A stretch of 64,000 nucleotides of DNA from contig CAMESG010000006.1 in assembly GCA_945936135.1 (NCBI GenBank), positions 1-64,000 on the forward strand. Reading direction: 5' to 3'. Below the pieces are notes generated by a model. That model had not been told where the DNA came from and ran no database searches. It worked only from the letters and a program-made list of their open reading frames with translations. A program made the translations under genes and the position numbers. The stretch is from an uncultured Mollicutes bacterium (GTDB lineage: Bacteria; Bacillota_I; Bacilli_A; RFN20; CAG-826). The first letter of the stretch is position 1; every line of letters starts with the position of its first letter. Below are positions 32,393 through 41,289 of the stretch, piece by piece.

Positions 32393-34108
32393 TTACTCCC
32401 CTTCGAGCACGTAGGAATCTAGGACCTTCACCAAGGGACGGACCGTGGATTTCACGACGCCGGGGGCGAAAGGATCCTTCATGTGGGATCGCAAGACCAA
32501 TTCGCGGAAAGGATATTTTCCACCCATCTCGCAGAGCTTGACGTAGCGTTTCCAGGCCAAGGCGTGGTTCTTCCGATCCAAATTGAAGAATTGGAAGGCC
32601 ATCACCTGGGCCAAGGTGTAATCGATGTAGTAGAAAGGCATCTCGAAGATGTGGGCTTGGGTCAGCCAGCGCTTGCCTTCCTGGCGATATTTGCAATCCT
32701 TGAAGGTCGACGCGGCGACCGGGGTGTAATAGTCTTCAAGTTCTCTCCACTTGGCCTTGCGCTCCTCCTTGCTGGCCTCGGGATGTTCGTAGACCCATTC
32801 CTGGAAGTGATCGACGGTCACGCCATAGGGCAAGAAGGTGATCGAATCCGCAAGGTGGGCGTAGCGGTACTTCTCGGGCTCGTCGAAGAAGAGATCCATC
32901 CAAGGATGGGCGAAGAACTCCATCGACATCGAGTCGATCTCGCAGGATTCGGAGGTCGGCTGGCGGTATTCGGGGATCTTGATCTTTCTCGCCGCATAGG
33001 CTTGGAAGCTATGCCCGAACTCGTGGGTCAAGACGTCGACGTCCCCCGAGGTGCCGTTGAAGTTCGAAAAGATAAACGGGGTCCCATAGGTCGGGAAATA
33101 GGTCATATAGCCCCCGCCTTGCTTGCCTTTCTTGGCTTCGAGATCCAAGACGTGGTGATCCGCCATGAAACGGAAGAAATAACCGGTGTCCTCCGAGAGT
33201 TCATCGTACATCTTCTTCGCAGCTTCGATCTTGTCCGCGGTCGTTCCCTTGGGCAAGGGGTTCCCGGATTTGAAGGCCAAGGAAAGATCGTAGATCTCGG
33301 GGCTGCGGATGCCCGTACGCTTGAACTGAGCCTTCAGGATTTTGCTCGCGATCGGGGTCACGACCTCGTGGATGGCTTCGCGATACGCCTTTACGTCTTC
33401 TTCGTTGTAGTCATAACGTTGCATTCTCAGATACCCGAGGGGCACATAGTTCTTATAGCCAAGCTTCTTGGCCATCGCGTCGCGCACCTTGACCAATTTG
33501 TCGTAGATCTCTTCTAGGTCGCTAGAAGCCTCTTCCAGGGCCTCGTAATAGGCCTTGGACGCTTCCTTGCGCGTTTCACGATCGAGATCTTGGAGGAACT
33601 TCCCCATTTGGGAGAGGTTATAGGTCTCGCCGCGGAAGGGAACCATGACGGCAGCGAGCCTCGCCCCGTATTCGGTCGTGAGCTTGTTCTCCTCGATGCT
33701 TTCTTCAACGATGCGCTCGTCGAAGGACTTGAGGGAATATTCCACCATCTTGAAGTAATGCGCGCCTAGTTTCTTCTCCAAGTAGGGACGATGGTTGGAT
33801 TTCAATAGCGCATCCGTGAAGCGGTTCTCCAAGGCGGACAAGGGAGGCATCTCTTCGTTTACCTTGTTCATGACCTTCGCGTATTTCTTGTTCGTCGTAT
33901 CGAGGGTGAACAAGACCTGGGCGTGGGTCAAGGCGTTGGACAATTTGTCCATGGTCTTCGCGTGGCGTTTGATGACCTTGAAAGCTTCTTCGCCCGTTTG
34001 GGCGTTTTGAAGGTCTAGGATGTCTTTTTCGATCTTCTTCTTGGTCGTTTCAATCGGCGGATTCTTAAACGGCCATTCCTCGAACACTGGGATGTCTTTT
34101 TGATTCAT
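32393..34108 (-). CDS. Oligoendopeptidase F family (M3) metallopeptidase
   Basis: 571 residues. VLTHEFGHSFQAY (about residue 345) is the M3 zinc motif HEXXH, with the downstream ligand in SCEIDSMSMEFF. NFNGTSGDVD precedes it as usual, and the C-terminal IDYTLAQVMAFQFF is typical of PepF-like enzymes. It degrades short peptides in the cytoplasm. GGAGACA lies before the ATG. It is probably followed in function by the M32 carboxypeptidase. The small winged-helix-like gene at 34126 lies just upstream. Confidence 0.88.
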   Translation of the reverse strand: MNQKDIPVFEEWPFKNPPIETTKKKIEKDILDLQNAQTGEEAFKVIKRHAKTMDKLSNALTHAQVLFTLDTTNKKYAKVMNKVNEEMPPLSALENRFTDALLKSNHRPYLEKKLGAHYFKMVEYSLKSFDERIVEESIEENKLTTEYGARLAAVMVPFRGETYNLSQMGKFLQDLDRETRKEASKAYYEALEEASSDLEEIYDKLVKVRDAMAKKLGYKNYVPLGYLRMQRYDYNEEDVKAYREAIHEVVTPIASKILKAQFKRTGIRSPEIYDLSLAFKSGNPLPKGTTADKIEAAKKMYDELSEDTGYFFRFMADHHVLDLEAKKGKQGGGYMTYFPTYGTPFIFSNFNGTSGDVDVLTHEFGHSFQAYAARKIKIPEYRQPTSESCEIDSMSMEFFAHPWMDLFFDEPEKYRYAHLADSITFLPYGVTVDHFQEWVYEHPEASKEERKAKWRELEDYYTPVAASTFKDCKYRQEGKRWLTQAHIFEMPFYYIDYTLAQVMAFQFFNLDRKNHALAWKRYVKLCEMGGKYPFRELVLRSHMKDPFAPGVVKSTVRPLVKVLDSYVLEGE

Positions 34109-34125
34109 GAGTTGTCTCCTTTGCT

Positions 34126-34497
34126 TTATCGATCTAAGGGCAAGAATTCTTCGGGGGCGCGGCGCGGTTGCTTGCTCCGTTTATGGGGTTTTGACAAATA
34201 CGCGGAAGCGACTTCCTTCCCTTCGCGCGTGAGATAGAGGTATGCCTCGCCGTTATCTTCCTCGCTTGCGTCAAGCAGGAAGTCCTTCTTCAGGCGGGCC
34301 AAGATCATTCCAAGCCTCTTCCGCCCCATGGAGGGATAGCCCCCACATAGGGAAAGGCCGTCGTAACGAAGCGCCAAGCCCTCGCCTCTTAGAAAGTGAT
34401 AGAGCCCTAGAAATGAGGGAGCGACGCCTTCGTAGCCAAGTTCCAAGATCGAGGCCAGGACCTTGGTTTCCGCGCTGCTTCTCTTTCTAGATTCCAT
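34126..34497 (-). CDS. Small basic protein, possible winged-helix regulator
   Basis: About 123 residues starting MESRKRSSAETKVLASILEL. The part GYPSMGRKRLGMILARLKKD followed by YLYLTREGKEVASAY looks like a winged helix with wing strands, and the C-terminus is basic. I do not recognise a named family. There is no ribosome binding site; a TACAAT box ends seven bases before the ATG, so the mRNA may be leaderless. It is divergent from nfu and lies 17 bases upstream of pepF. Confidence 0.55.
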   Translation of the reverse strand: MESRKRSSAETKVLASILELGYEGVAPSFLGLYHFLRGEGLALRYDGLSLCGGYPSMGRKRLGMILARLKKDFLLDASEEDNGEAYLYLTREGKEVASAYLSKPHKRSKQPRRAPEEFLPLDR

Positions 34498-34504
34498 CGC
34501 GCTT

Positions 34505-34510
34505 ATTGTA
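34505..34510 (-). promoter_or_regulatory. -10 box of the small winged-helix gene (leaderless)
   Basis: TACAAT on the minus strand lies seven bases before the ATG at 34497. No convincing -35 is present. Confidence 0.4.
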
Positions 34511-34560
34511 GTCGTAACCCCAAGGTTTCGCATCCCTTTTCGCTAGGGTTATCACTTTCG

Positions 34561-34588
34561 TTGACGAGGAGAAAGAAGAGACTATAAT
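34561..34588 (+). promoter_or_regulatory. Consensus promoter of nfu (leaderless)
   Basis: TTGACG (34561-34566), 16 bases, TATAAT (34583-34588). The ATG is ten bases after the -10 box and lacks a Shine-Dalgarno sequence, so transcription should start within a few bases of the start codon. Confidence 0.7.
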
Positions 34589-34598
34589 CCCCCTTGTT

Positions 34599-34883
34599 AT
34601 GGACGAAGCAGAAACCATCAAACTCATCGAGGCGACGATCGACAAGGTGCGCCCCTTCCTTCAACGCGATGGAGGCGATATCGATTTCGTCGGCTTCCGC
34701 GATGGCGTGGTCTATGTCTTGATGGCGGGTGCCTGCGAAGGCTGCACCATGGCGGGCGCGGACATCGCCGCGGGCGTCGAGATCATCTTGATGGAAGAGG
34801 TTCCCGGGGTGATCCGCGTGACCCAGGACGACATCCCCGTCGATCTCATGGAAGAATATTTGGAACGGAAGAAAAACCGCTAG
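34599..34883 (+). CDS. nfu: NifU C-terminal-domain iron-sulfur scaffold
   Basis: 94 residues covering the whole Nfu domain. RPFLQRDGGDIDFVGFRDGV is the family opening and ACEGCTMAGADI carries the CxxC that binds a [4Fe-4S] cluster. Nfu proteins carry clusters to target enzymes. Here the targets could include MiaB at 53270, which needs two clusters. It has its own consensus promoter, a leaderless start and a terminator. Confidence 0.9.
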   Translation: MDEAETIKLIEATIDKVRPFLQRDGGDIDFVGFRDGVVYVLMAGACEGCTMAGADIAAGVEIILMEEVPGVIRVTQDDIPVDLMEEYLERKKNR

Positions 34884-34903
34884 CCAAGCGCAAATCAATC
34901 CTT

Positions 34904-34928
34904 CGGCCGCGCGATGGCGGCCTTTTTT
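34904..34928 (+). terminator. Terminator of nfu
   Basis: GGCCGC and GCGGCC (34905-34922) form a 6-bp stem, followed by seven T. Confidence 0.75.
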
Positions 34929-34938
34929 TGTTCCAAGG

Positions 34939-34968
34939 AAAAGGGGCCTCCCGTGAAGGAAGCCCCCA
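34939..34968 (-). terminator. Terminator of the large secreted repeat protein
   Basis: On the minus strand GGGGC and GCCCC pair and TTTT follows, about 20 bases past the stop at 34990. Confidence 0.5.
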
Positions 34969-34989
34969 AGGATGAGTGATGAGGAAGGA

Positions 34990-37900
34990 TTATTCGACGA
35001 AGGTTAGAACGGCAGAGAAGCTTTGCATGCCGCAATAGCCGCTAACCGTCAAAGTGCCATCTTCGTTGACGATGATCGTACCCGTCACGGTGGCATCATC
35101 CCATGTATTATAGAGATCTACTCCAGAGAAAGAGTATTGTCCTTCTCCCTTCTTCGTGATCTTCAGGTCTTCTACCCAGAAATCACCATTAGACAAGAAT
35201 CCGGTAGACCCCCCCTCGTCAACGGTCAAGTCCAAGCCATCGCCCGTGTAATCTCCAACTTTCAAACCAGAGGGATCCTCGGGTTTAGGATCGTCAGGAA
35301 TCGGAGTTTCGTCTTTCCAGCTCGGGCTGGTGAACGCCGCGCCATCCAACTTGTAAGCACTATTCGTCGTCGTATCTTCAATAACGCTCAACGTATGCGC
35401 CGTTTCGTCGATGCGGAAGGAAACCGTGTGGCCAGACATCGAACCCGCGCCAGCGAAGTCTTTGCCGTGATACGTAATAGTGAGGACATCGCCATCAATC
35501 GCACCGGTGAAGGTCATCGTGCCATAGGCGCCGTATTTGACAACGCCGGATATCGCCGCGGAGTCATCGAAGACAATCGTCGCGGTGGTGGAATCGCCAA
35601 ACGAGTCTTTATAGGTGCCAGTGAAGGTCATGCCCGCGAACTTCGAAGCGGTCGCAACCGTGTAGGTCTTGGCTTCGAGATCCAAGGTGTAGAAGAGTTT
35701 TTCTCCATCGAGAGTCACGGCAACAAGCGTCGAATCCATGACCTCGTAGGTCGCATCCTTGGCGCCAACCTTCGCATCGCCCCAGCCCGTGAGGACGAGG
35801 GTGCCGTTCGCGCCTTCATAGGTTCCTTCCTTCCCGTCAAGAACCATGGTATAGGTGTGGGCAGCTCCGTCGATCGCGACAGAGTAAGATCTGCCATCCA
35901 ACGTGAAGGTGATCGTGGACTCTTTGCTTGCGTAGGTCGCTTTCGCCTCGCCGACTTGGACGTTGCCAAGGCCATCGAGGACAATCGCGGTTTCAACGCC
36001 TTTGAAGGTGCCCGTGTAGGTTCCAGCCTTGCCGTCATTGCGAATTAACGACTTGCCATCGCCGCCCCAAGTGCCTACGACTGCTTCGCCAGATTTGATA
36101 ACAACGTTCTGCGCGTAGGATGTTCCGTTATGGACCGAACCAAAGGTGTTGCCTTGGTCCGTTTCAATCGAAACGTTCGCGTAAACGCGGTCCAAAGTCG
36201 CATCAACATACGAGACATAGGTCGCGATGACTGCGTCGCCCTTCTTGATGGTCGTTTCAATCAAGGTTGCTTCTTTGCCAACAATCGTGGTTTCGACGAA
36301 GCTCGCCGTTTCATCGGCATCCTTGAGTTGGACGCGGAAGTCAATATCGCCAGGGATGGGGTCGCTTCCCGGGGTGCCGAATTTGCACGCCATAAAGTAA
36401 CGTCCATCTTCTGCGACGTCGAAGGCGATCTTCTTCGTGCCTTCAAGCGTCAAGACGCCATCGACGATTTGATCGCCAGCGCCGTATTCCGCCAAGACGG
36501 TGTCACCCATCTTGAACTGGCCTTCCGAGGTGAAGGAGGCTGCGCGTTCATTCGACAACGAATAGTTCTTACGGCCGCTGGAGTACAAGACGTTGCATCC
36601 AGCGTAGCCAGCGCCCTTCGCATAAGCAGGCTTTTCTTCCCACTTTGCATAGACCGTGGTGTCTTCGGTGATTCCGCCAGAGACATACGGGGTGTCGAAG
36701 GTCGAATCCGTGTACCAACCGCCGAAGAGGTAATTGTCGTTCTTCGGCATGGTCAATTTCGGTGTGTCGCCTTCTTTCATCTTCGAAGTTACACTGTCTT
36801 CGCCGTTGTTCTTCACGATCGTCATGGTACAGGCTTTGGCCCATTTCGCGTAAAGGGTGAAGGATGCCAAAGGTTTGGAGGTGCCGACCGCATTCTTCAA
36901 TTCGGCGTCCGTGTACCAGCCGATGAAGAACCATTCGCCGTCATCCGACATGCCGTCCTGGATGGTGGCATAATCGTCGTAATAGACCCAAGCGCCGCCA
37001 CCAACGAAGGTTTGGGTGTTGCCATCCAAAGGATACTTCGACCCACCGGATTCAACAAGAGTCGCCGCTTTCCCGCCGAGATCGTAAGTAACAACAACCG
37101 TCGGGATGTGTTCTTCGAACGTCTTACCTTTAAGATTCAAGATATACTCAAAAGCGTCGCCGCCCGAAGCGTATTTCAAAGTGTGGTTTTCTTTATCGGC
37201 CGTATAATTGAGATTGCTCGATTTGGTGCCGTTTTTCACGGTTTTGAAGATGCCATTGCCGGAGACGATGATCTTCGTGGTTTCGCTGTTTTCGACCGAG
37301 GAAGAGTAGACACCATAGTAAGCATCGGTGACTTCCTTGAAGGCTTTGCCATCGTAACCAACAGTCGCGAGTTTGGTGGAACCTTCGAAGACTTCGAAGC
37401 CGGTGTTTTCACGAGAGGCTCCGTTCGTAAGTTTAACGAAATCCGTGCAGGTATCGGGTTCCAACGGAACGTAGGTGACTTCCGCGTGAAGCACATTCGT
37501 GGTTTTGTTGACATAGGCCGTGCGAATCGTTTCATTCGCGTCCTTGTATTGAAGCATGAGACCATCCGACCAAGATTGCTGTTTCAAGCCGAGAGCGGAA
37601 TTACCTTTGACAAGGATGAACGCGTAGCTAGAAGTCTCAACCGGTTGGATCGTAACGATATCGCCATCAATGGTGACCGCGTTGCCGGCTTCGCCGAAGA
37701 CGGTCGCGCCGTCAACAACGGCGCCAAAGCTGCCCGTAACGGCGGTAGAACCCGTCTTCAAAGACACCATGCCGTGGTGGTCAACGGTGCAGGAGAATTC
37801 GCTATAGCCAGCGGAGGAAGAGTCGGCGTCAATCGAAATCGCCATGTAATCGCCCATCAAGGGGTGGCATTCTTTGACGTCGAACCATTTCGCGTAGAGT

Positions 37901-38970
37901 TTTGTCGCTTCACCAACATTGGTTCCAACGACCACTTTTTCTTTGGGAGCGAAGGTATTCGAGGTATACCAACCATCAAAGATGTAACCATCTCTGACCG
38001 GATCTTCCGGCAAGGTTTGGATGATATTGTTGATCTTGATCACCGGGATAAGATCGACATCGGCACCCATCAAATCAAACGAAACGAGGCCGGTCTCGTA
38101 ACTTCCGAGCAACTTCACGTCGACGCCATCATAATCGGCGCCGTCTTTCTTGCCCCAGCCGCTGCCATCCGCCGTTTTCACGAAGGAAAGGACATCCCCT
38201 TCTTCAACATCGAGCTGCACGGTTTCTTGATAACCGGTTTTCGGGTTCTTGTCTTTGGTCGTATAAACGCTGGCTTTTGTATTTTGGGCATCCGATCTCG
38301 TCCAGCCCGTGACGGTCGAATTCTTGAACACGGACATGTAGTCGTAACCGACTTCGCACCAAATCTCGACATCAAAGGCAAGCGTTCCCGCCTTGGTGAT
38401 CGTCACCGTCATCGCCGTGGCGTAGGTTCCACCGGAGGGTTTTATCCCTCTGCCCGAATGGTAGACGCCCGTAGCCTCGTCATGCGTCCAAGGCACGCCC
38501 GTGGTTTGGAGAACGGGTTCTGCCCATTCCGCCGTCGAAGTTCCCGGTTTCTTGATGCTGTTCTGTGGGGTTTCGTACACCCATTCGCCGCAATCGGGGC
38601 ACTGGGTGTTGACGCCAAGGGTGCCTTCGCCCTCGACAATCTGCCAGGCGCCATGGTTGTGCGTCCCTAATGGAGCGATGTAGGCGGGGTGCTCTTCTTC
38701 CAGCGTGCCCGCGTAGATCCCCCCTTCGGTCCAGTGGCCCGTAGCTGGCTCTTCGATAAACTTCTCGTGGCAATCGCAACAGACCCAGAATTCCCTGTTG
38801 CCCGCGCTTACGCAAGTCGCGGCCTTGGCCTGATAGTGATTCCCTGTCGTATGTTGGCATCCATCGGCGTGAAAGCCGGTGCCACCCTTCACGCTCGGCG
38901 CGATCGCAAGGGCGTAGGTCAAAACCGTCGCTGCGCCCGCCGAGGTGAGGAGAATCCATTTTTTCTTCAT
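34990..38970 (-). CDS. Large secreted repeat protein with Listeria-Bacteroides (InlB B-type) repeats
   Basis: About 1327 residues. MKKKWILLTSAGAATVLTYA is a signal peptide. The N-terminal part is Cys/His-rich (GCQHTTGNH, WVCCDCHEKF, CPDCGEW), resembling metal- or disulfide-stabilised domains. Three Listeria-Bacteroides repeats follow: IFDGWYTSNTF with LYAKW, FFIGWYTDAEL with LYAKW, and LFGGWYTDSTF with VYAKW. The C-terminal 450 residues hold repeated beta units such as GTYTGTFKG, GTYEGANGT and MTFTGTY. No LPxTG or membrane anchor is seen at the C-terminus, so it is either released or held non-covalently. The start at 38970 has AAAGGGA upstream. A surface adhesin is likely. Confidence 0.75.
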   Translation of the reverse strand: MKKKWILLTSAGAATVLTYALAIAPSVKGGTGFHADGCQHTTGNHYQAKAATCVSAGNREFWVCCDCHEKFIEEPATGHWTEGGIYAGTLEEEHPAYIAPLGTHNHGAWQIVEGEGTLGVNTQCPDCGEWVYETPQNSIKKPGTSTAEWAEPVLQTTGVPWTHDEATGVYHSGRGIKPSGGTYATAMTVTITKAGTLAFDVEIWCEVGYDYMSVFKNSTVTGWTRSDAQNTKASVYTTKDKNPKTGYQETVQLDVEEGDVLSFVKTADGSGWGKKDGADYDGVDVKLLGSYETGLVSFDLMGADVDLIPVIKINNIIQTLPEDPVRDGYIFDGWYTSNTFAPKEKVVVGTNVGEATKLYAKWFDVKECHPLMGDYMAISIDADSSSAGYSEFSCTVDHHGMVSLKTGSTAVTGSFGAVVDGATVFGEAGNAVTIDGDIVTIQPVETSSYAFILVKGNSALGLKQQSWSDGLMLQYKDANETIRTAYVNKTTNVLHAEVTYVPLEPDTCTDFVKLTNGASRENTGFEVFEGSTKLATVGYDGKAFKEVTDAYYGVYSSSVENSETTKIIVSGNGIFKTVKNGTKSSNLNYTADKENHTLKYASGGDAFEYILNLKGKTFEEHIPTVVVTYDLGGKAATLVESGGSKYPLDGNTQTFVGGGAWVYYDDYATIQDGMSDDGEWFFIGWYTDAELKNAVGTSKPLASFTLYAKWAKACTMTIVKNNGEDSVTSKMKEGDTPKLTMPKNDNYLFGGWYTDSTFDTPYVSGGITEDTTVYAKWEEKPAYAKGAGYAGCNVLYSSGRKNYSLSNERAASFTSEGQFKMGDTVLAEYGAGDQIVDGVLTLEGTKKIAFDVAEDGRYFMACKFGTPGSDPIPGDIDFRVQLKDADETASFVETTIVGKEATLIETTIKKGDAVIATYVSYVDATLDRVYANVSIETDQGNTFGSVHNGTSYAQNVVIKSGEAVVGTWGGDGKSLIRNDGKAGTYTGTFKGVETAIVLDGLGNVQVGEAKATYASKESTITFTLDGRSYSVAIDGAAHTYTMVLDGKEGTYEGANGTLVLTGWGDAKVGAKDATYEVMDSTLVAVTLDGEKLFYTLDLEAKTYTVATASKFAGMTFTGTYKDSFGDSTTATIVFDDSAAISGVVKYGAYGTMTFTGAIDGDVLTITYHGKDFAGAGSMSGHTVSFRIDETAHTLSVIEDTTTNSAYKLDGAAFTSPSWKDETPIPDDPKPEDPSGLKVGDYTGDGLDLTVDEGGSTGFLSNGDFWVEDLKITKKGEGQYSFSGVDLYNTWDDATVTGTIIVNEDGTLTVSGYCGMQSFSAVLTFVE

Positions 38971-39095
38971 GTCGGATGTTCCCTTTCTTATCCGAATACG
39001 TGCCAAAGCACGTCTCAGATTGCCTTATTTAAACCCAACGCGAAAAAAGCACAAGAAAAAGTTTCAGAAACTTGTGAAAAATCCGCGCGGAATAC

Positions 39096-39122
39096 GAAAA
39101 AGCGCCCCCAAGAGGGGACGCG
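39096..39122 (-). terminator. Terminator of the small membrane-protein gene
   Basis: On the minus strand GCGTCCCC, a TCTT loop and GGGGGCGC form a tight stem followed by five T. Confidence 0.8.
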
Positions 39123-39138
39123 ATTTCGATGTAAGGAC

Positions 39139-39375
39139 TTAGGCTTTGAACCAGAAGATGCGATTCGTAAGCAAGATGCTGACGAGATCGAGGATCCAAA
39201 GAACCGTGCCGCCGACGAAGATCCAGAGGATGCCAAGGACGACGTGGAGCATGTTCTTGTTGCCAACGCCTTCGGCGATGCGGTAGATCGCCCAGACGAT
39301 GTCGAGAACCGGCAAGCAGAGAACGACCTTGACCCACTTTGGAAGCGCGTCGAGTGCTTTGCAGAAACCTTTCAT
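39139..39375 (-). CDS. Small two-helix membrane protein
   Basis: 78 residues starting MKGFCKALDALPKWVKVVL, with AGGAGG nine bases upstream. Two hydrophobic segments (about residues 14-30 and 39-64) span the membrane. It resembles conserved hypothetical proteins of uncultured Firmicutes; no function is known to me. It is monocistronic with its own terminator. Confidence 0.65.
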   Translation of the reverse strand: MKGFCKALDALPKWVKVVLCLPVLDIVWAIYRIAEGVGNKNMLHVVLGILWIFVGGTVLWILDLVSILLTNRIFWFKA

Positions 39376-39448
39376 TTTGTTAAAACCCTCCTGAAATTGG
39401 TTATACCCCATTATAGGCGCCCAAGCGCAAAGAAGGAACAAAGAATTG

Positions 39449-40243
39449 TCATTCTTCCAAAAAGAGATTCGACGCGTCGTTCGCCATCACGTAGCCGTCG
39501 CGATTATAGACATCATCGCGATTATAGGTGAACTTCCTCCCGTTCGGCGCGACCATGATGCCGCCGGCTTCCGAGAGAATGATGTCGCCCGCGGCGACGT
39601 CCCATTCCTTGGTCCCGTTCCCGAAGCGGTAAAAGAAGTCCTTCTTCCCTTCCGCGAGCAGGCAGAACTTATAGGCCGCCCCGACGGCTTCGATCTCCGA
39701 TTCAAACACGGAGGAATGCTCTTGGTAGAACTTCTCTTCCTCGGGCCGGAAATGGGAGATGCTGCGCATTGCCCTTAGATGGTCCTTGCGATCCGAGACG
39801 TGAATCCTGACGGGTTCTTTCCCGGGCGCCAATTTATAAGCCCCTTCTCCCTTGACCGCATAATAAGAGATCCCGCTTGTTGGGAGGTGGATCACCCCAA
39901 CGACGACTTCCCCGTCTTTTGCAAGCGCGACGTTCGTGCAGAATTGCCCATCCCGCGCGACGAAATCCTTTGTCCCGTCCACGGGATCGATGATGAAGAT
40001 ATAATGATGGTTCTTTCGTTCGCCCGTATCCTTGCTCTCTTCCGTAAGGAAGCCATAATCCGGGAAGAGCTTGGATAGATATTCTCTCAGGATCTTATCC
40101 GCGCCTTGGTCGGCTTCCGTCACAGGGCTATTGTCGCTTTTGATCTCCACGTCGAAATTCGTGTGATAGACCTTCATGATATGTTTTTCCGCGAGACGCA
40201 CCGCCTCCAACATCGCCCTCAATTCCACTTCGTACATGTTCAT
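39449..40243 (-). CDS. cysQ: 3'(2'),5'-bisphosphate nucleotidase, CysQ type
   Basis: 264 residues of the inositol monophosphatase superfamily. FLTEESKD holds the metal-binding Glu, DPVDGTKDF the DPxDxT motif, and WDVAAGDIILSEAGG the C-terminal WDxAAG motif. The GTKDF form and the size fit CysQ, which removes the 3' phosphate of pAp left by sulfation or coenzyme A use. Its start overlaps the end of nrnA by four bases (ATGA), so the two are co-translated. Confidence 0.82.
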   Translation of the reverse strand: MNMYEVELRAMLEAVRLAEKHIMKVYHTNFDVEIKSDNSPVTEADQGADKILREYLSKLFPDYGFLTEESKDTGERKNHHYIFIIDPVDGTKDFVARDGQFCTNVALAKDGEVVVGVIHLPTSGISYYAVKGEGAYKLAPGKEPVRIHVSDRKDHLRAMRSISHFRPEEEKFYQEHSSVFESEIEAVGAAYKFCLLAEGKKDFFYRFGNGTKEWDVAAGDIILSEAGGIMVAPNGRKFTYNRDDVYNRDGYVMANDASNLFLEE

Positions 40244-41193
40244 TCATCCCCATTCACCCGATTCAACGCTTTCACGATCTCCATCGGATCCGGCTTCCCA
40301 TGGATCACCGTCGATCCGCTCGCGTAACGATGGCCGCCGCCCCCGAAGGAACGGGCAACTTCGACGACCGGATAATTCGCGTTCGAGCGGTATTCAACCC
40401 TTGTCCAGCCATCCTCTCGTTCACAGAAATAGACGTAGATCTTCGCTTCGAATAGGCCATCCAAGGCATTGACCAAGGACGAAGCCTTCTCGAATTCCAG
40501 CCCATAGGCTTGGTAGTCCTTTGGATAGGCTCTTAGATAACAGACCTGCCCCTCCTTCTTCGCGTTCTTCTTCATCCACTTCTTGTATTCGGTGACCTTC
40601 GGGTCTTCCGCGTAATAGGTATCCAAGATCTTCCGCGCCGGGATATCGAAGGTGAAGAATTCATCCAATAGATCGCAGGTATGGCGCGTGACCCCTTCAA
40701 AATAGAGGCCTCCTGAATCGGTTAGGATGCCCGTATAGAAGGATGACGCCGCCAAAGCATTGAAGCCAAAGCCCCATTCAATGCAAAGATCCCCAAGGAT
40801 CTCCGCGCAGGAAATGCGGCTCGTATCGACGATCGCAGGCCCGGGAAAGGGGTCGTCGTTTGGTCCCATCTCGTGATGGTCGATCTTGGCGAATTCTTCG
40901 CACGCCTTCCATAAAGGAGATTCGACGCGGACAAGGGTTGAGACATCGACCAAGATCCCCAAGGCATCTTTAAGGTCTTCTTCCTTTATTTGATCCATCT
41001 CTCCTAGAATGGGAAAGAGCTTTGGGACCCCGCTCCCTAGCGCGTATATCTTCTTATTGGGATAATGCGCGCGTAATAAGGAGCGTAGGCCCATCTGGCA
41101 GCCATAACAGTCCCCATCGGGATATCCGTGCGCGAAGATCGCGATCACGTCGTGTTTCTCAATGAGGGCAAGAATCTCTTTCGCGTTTTCCAT
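40240..41193 (-). CDS. nrnA: NrnA-type DHH phosphoesterase (oligoribonuclease / pAp phosphatase)
   Basis: 317 residues. AHGYPDGDCYGCQMGL is the first DHH-family motif, KIDHHEMGPNDD the DHH motif itself, and RSFGGGGHRYASG the DHHA1 substrate-binding motif. NrnA degrades 2-5-base RNAs and also hydrolyses pAp. Coupling with cysQ places two pAp-handling enzymes in one operon. The change of the usual HxxPDGDA to GYPDGDC is noted; the metal-binding Asp residues are kept. Confidence 0.87.
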   Translation of the reverse strand: MENAKEILALIEKHDVIAIFAHGYPDGDCYGCQMGLRSLLRAHYPNKKIYALGSGVPKLFPILGEMDQIKEEDLKDALGILVDVSTLVRVESPLWKACEEFAKIDHHEMGPNDDPFPGPAIVDTSRISCAEILGDLCIEWGFGFNALAASSFYTGILTDSGGLYFEGVTRHTCDLLDEFFTFDIPARKILDTYYAEDPKVTEYKKWMKKNAKKEGQVCYLRAYPKDYQAYGLEFEKASSLVNALDGLFEAKIYVYFCEREDGWTRVEYRSNANYPVVEVARSFGGGGHRYASGSTVIHGKPDPMEIVKALNRVNGDE

Positions 41194-41289
41194 AGCTTTT
41201 TATTTTAAAGGATTTGAAGAAGGTTAAGCAAACGCGGAATGAAGGGACAAGAAAAGAGGCACGCGGCCTCTTTCGTTGTTTGTTTATTC

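Noticed and set aside
32483-33517. 344-codon plus-strand frame
   Set aside because: Antisense to oligoendopeptidase F, whose zinc motif and length are clear.
36130-38670. 846-codon open frame on the plus strand
   Set aside because: It is antisense to the secreted repeat protein, which has a signal peptide, recognisable repeats and a ribosome binding site. The antisense product has no recognisable domain.
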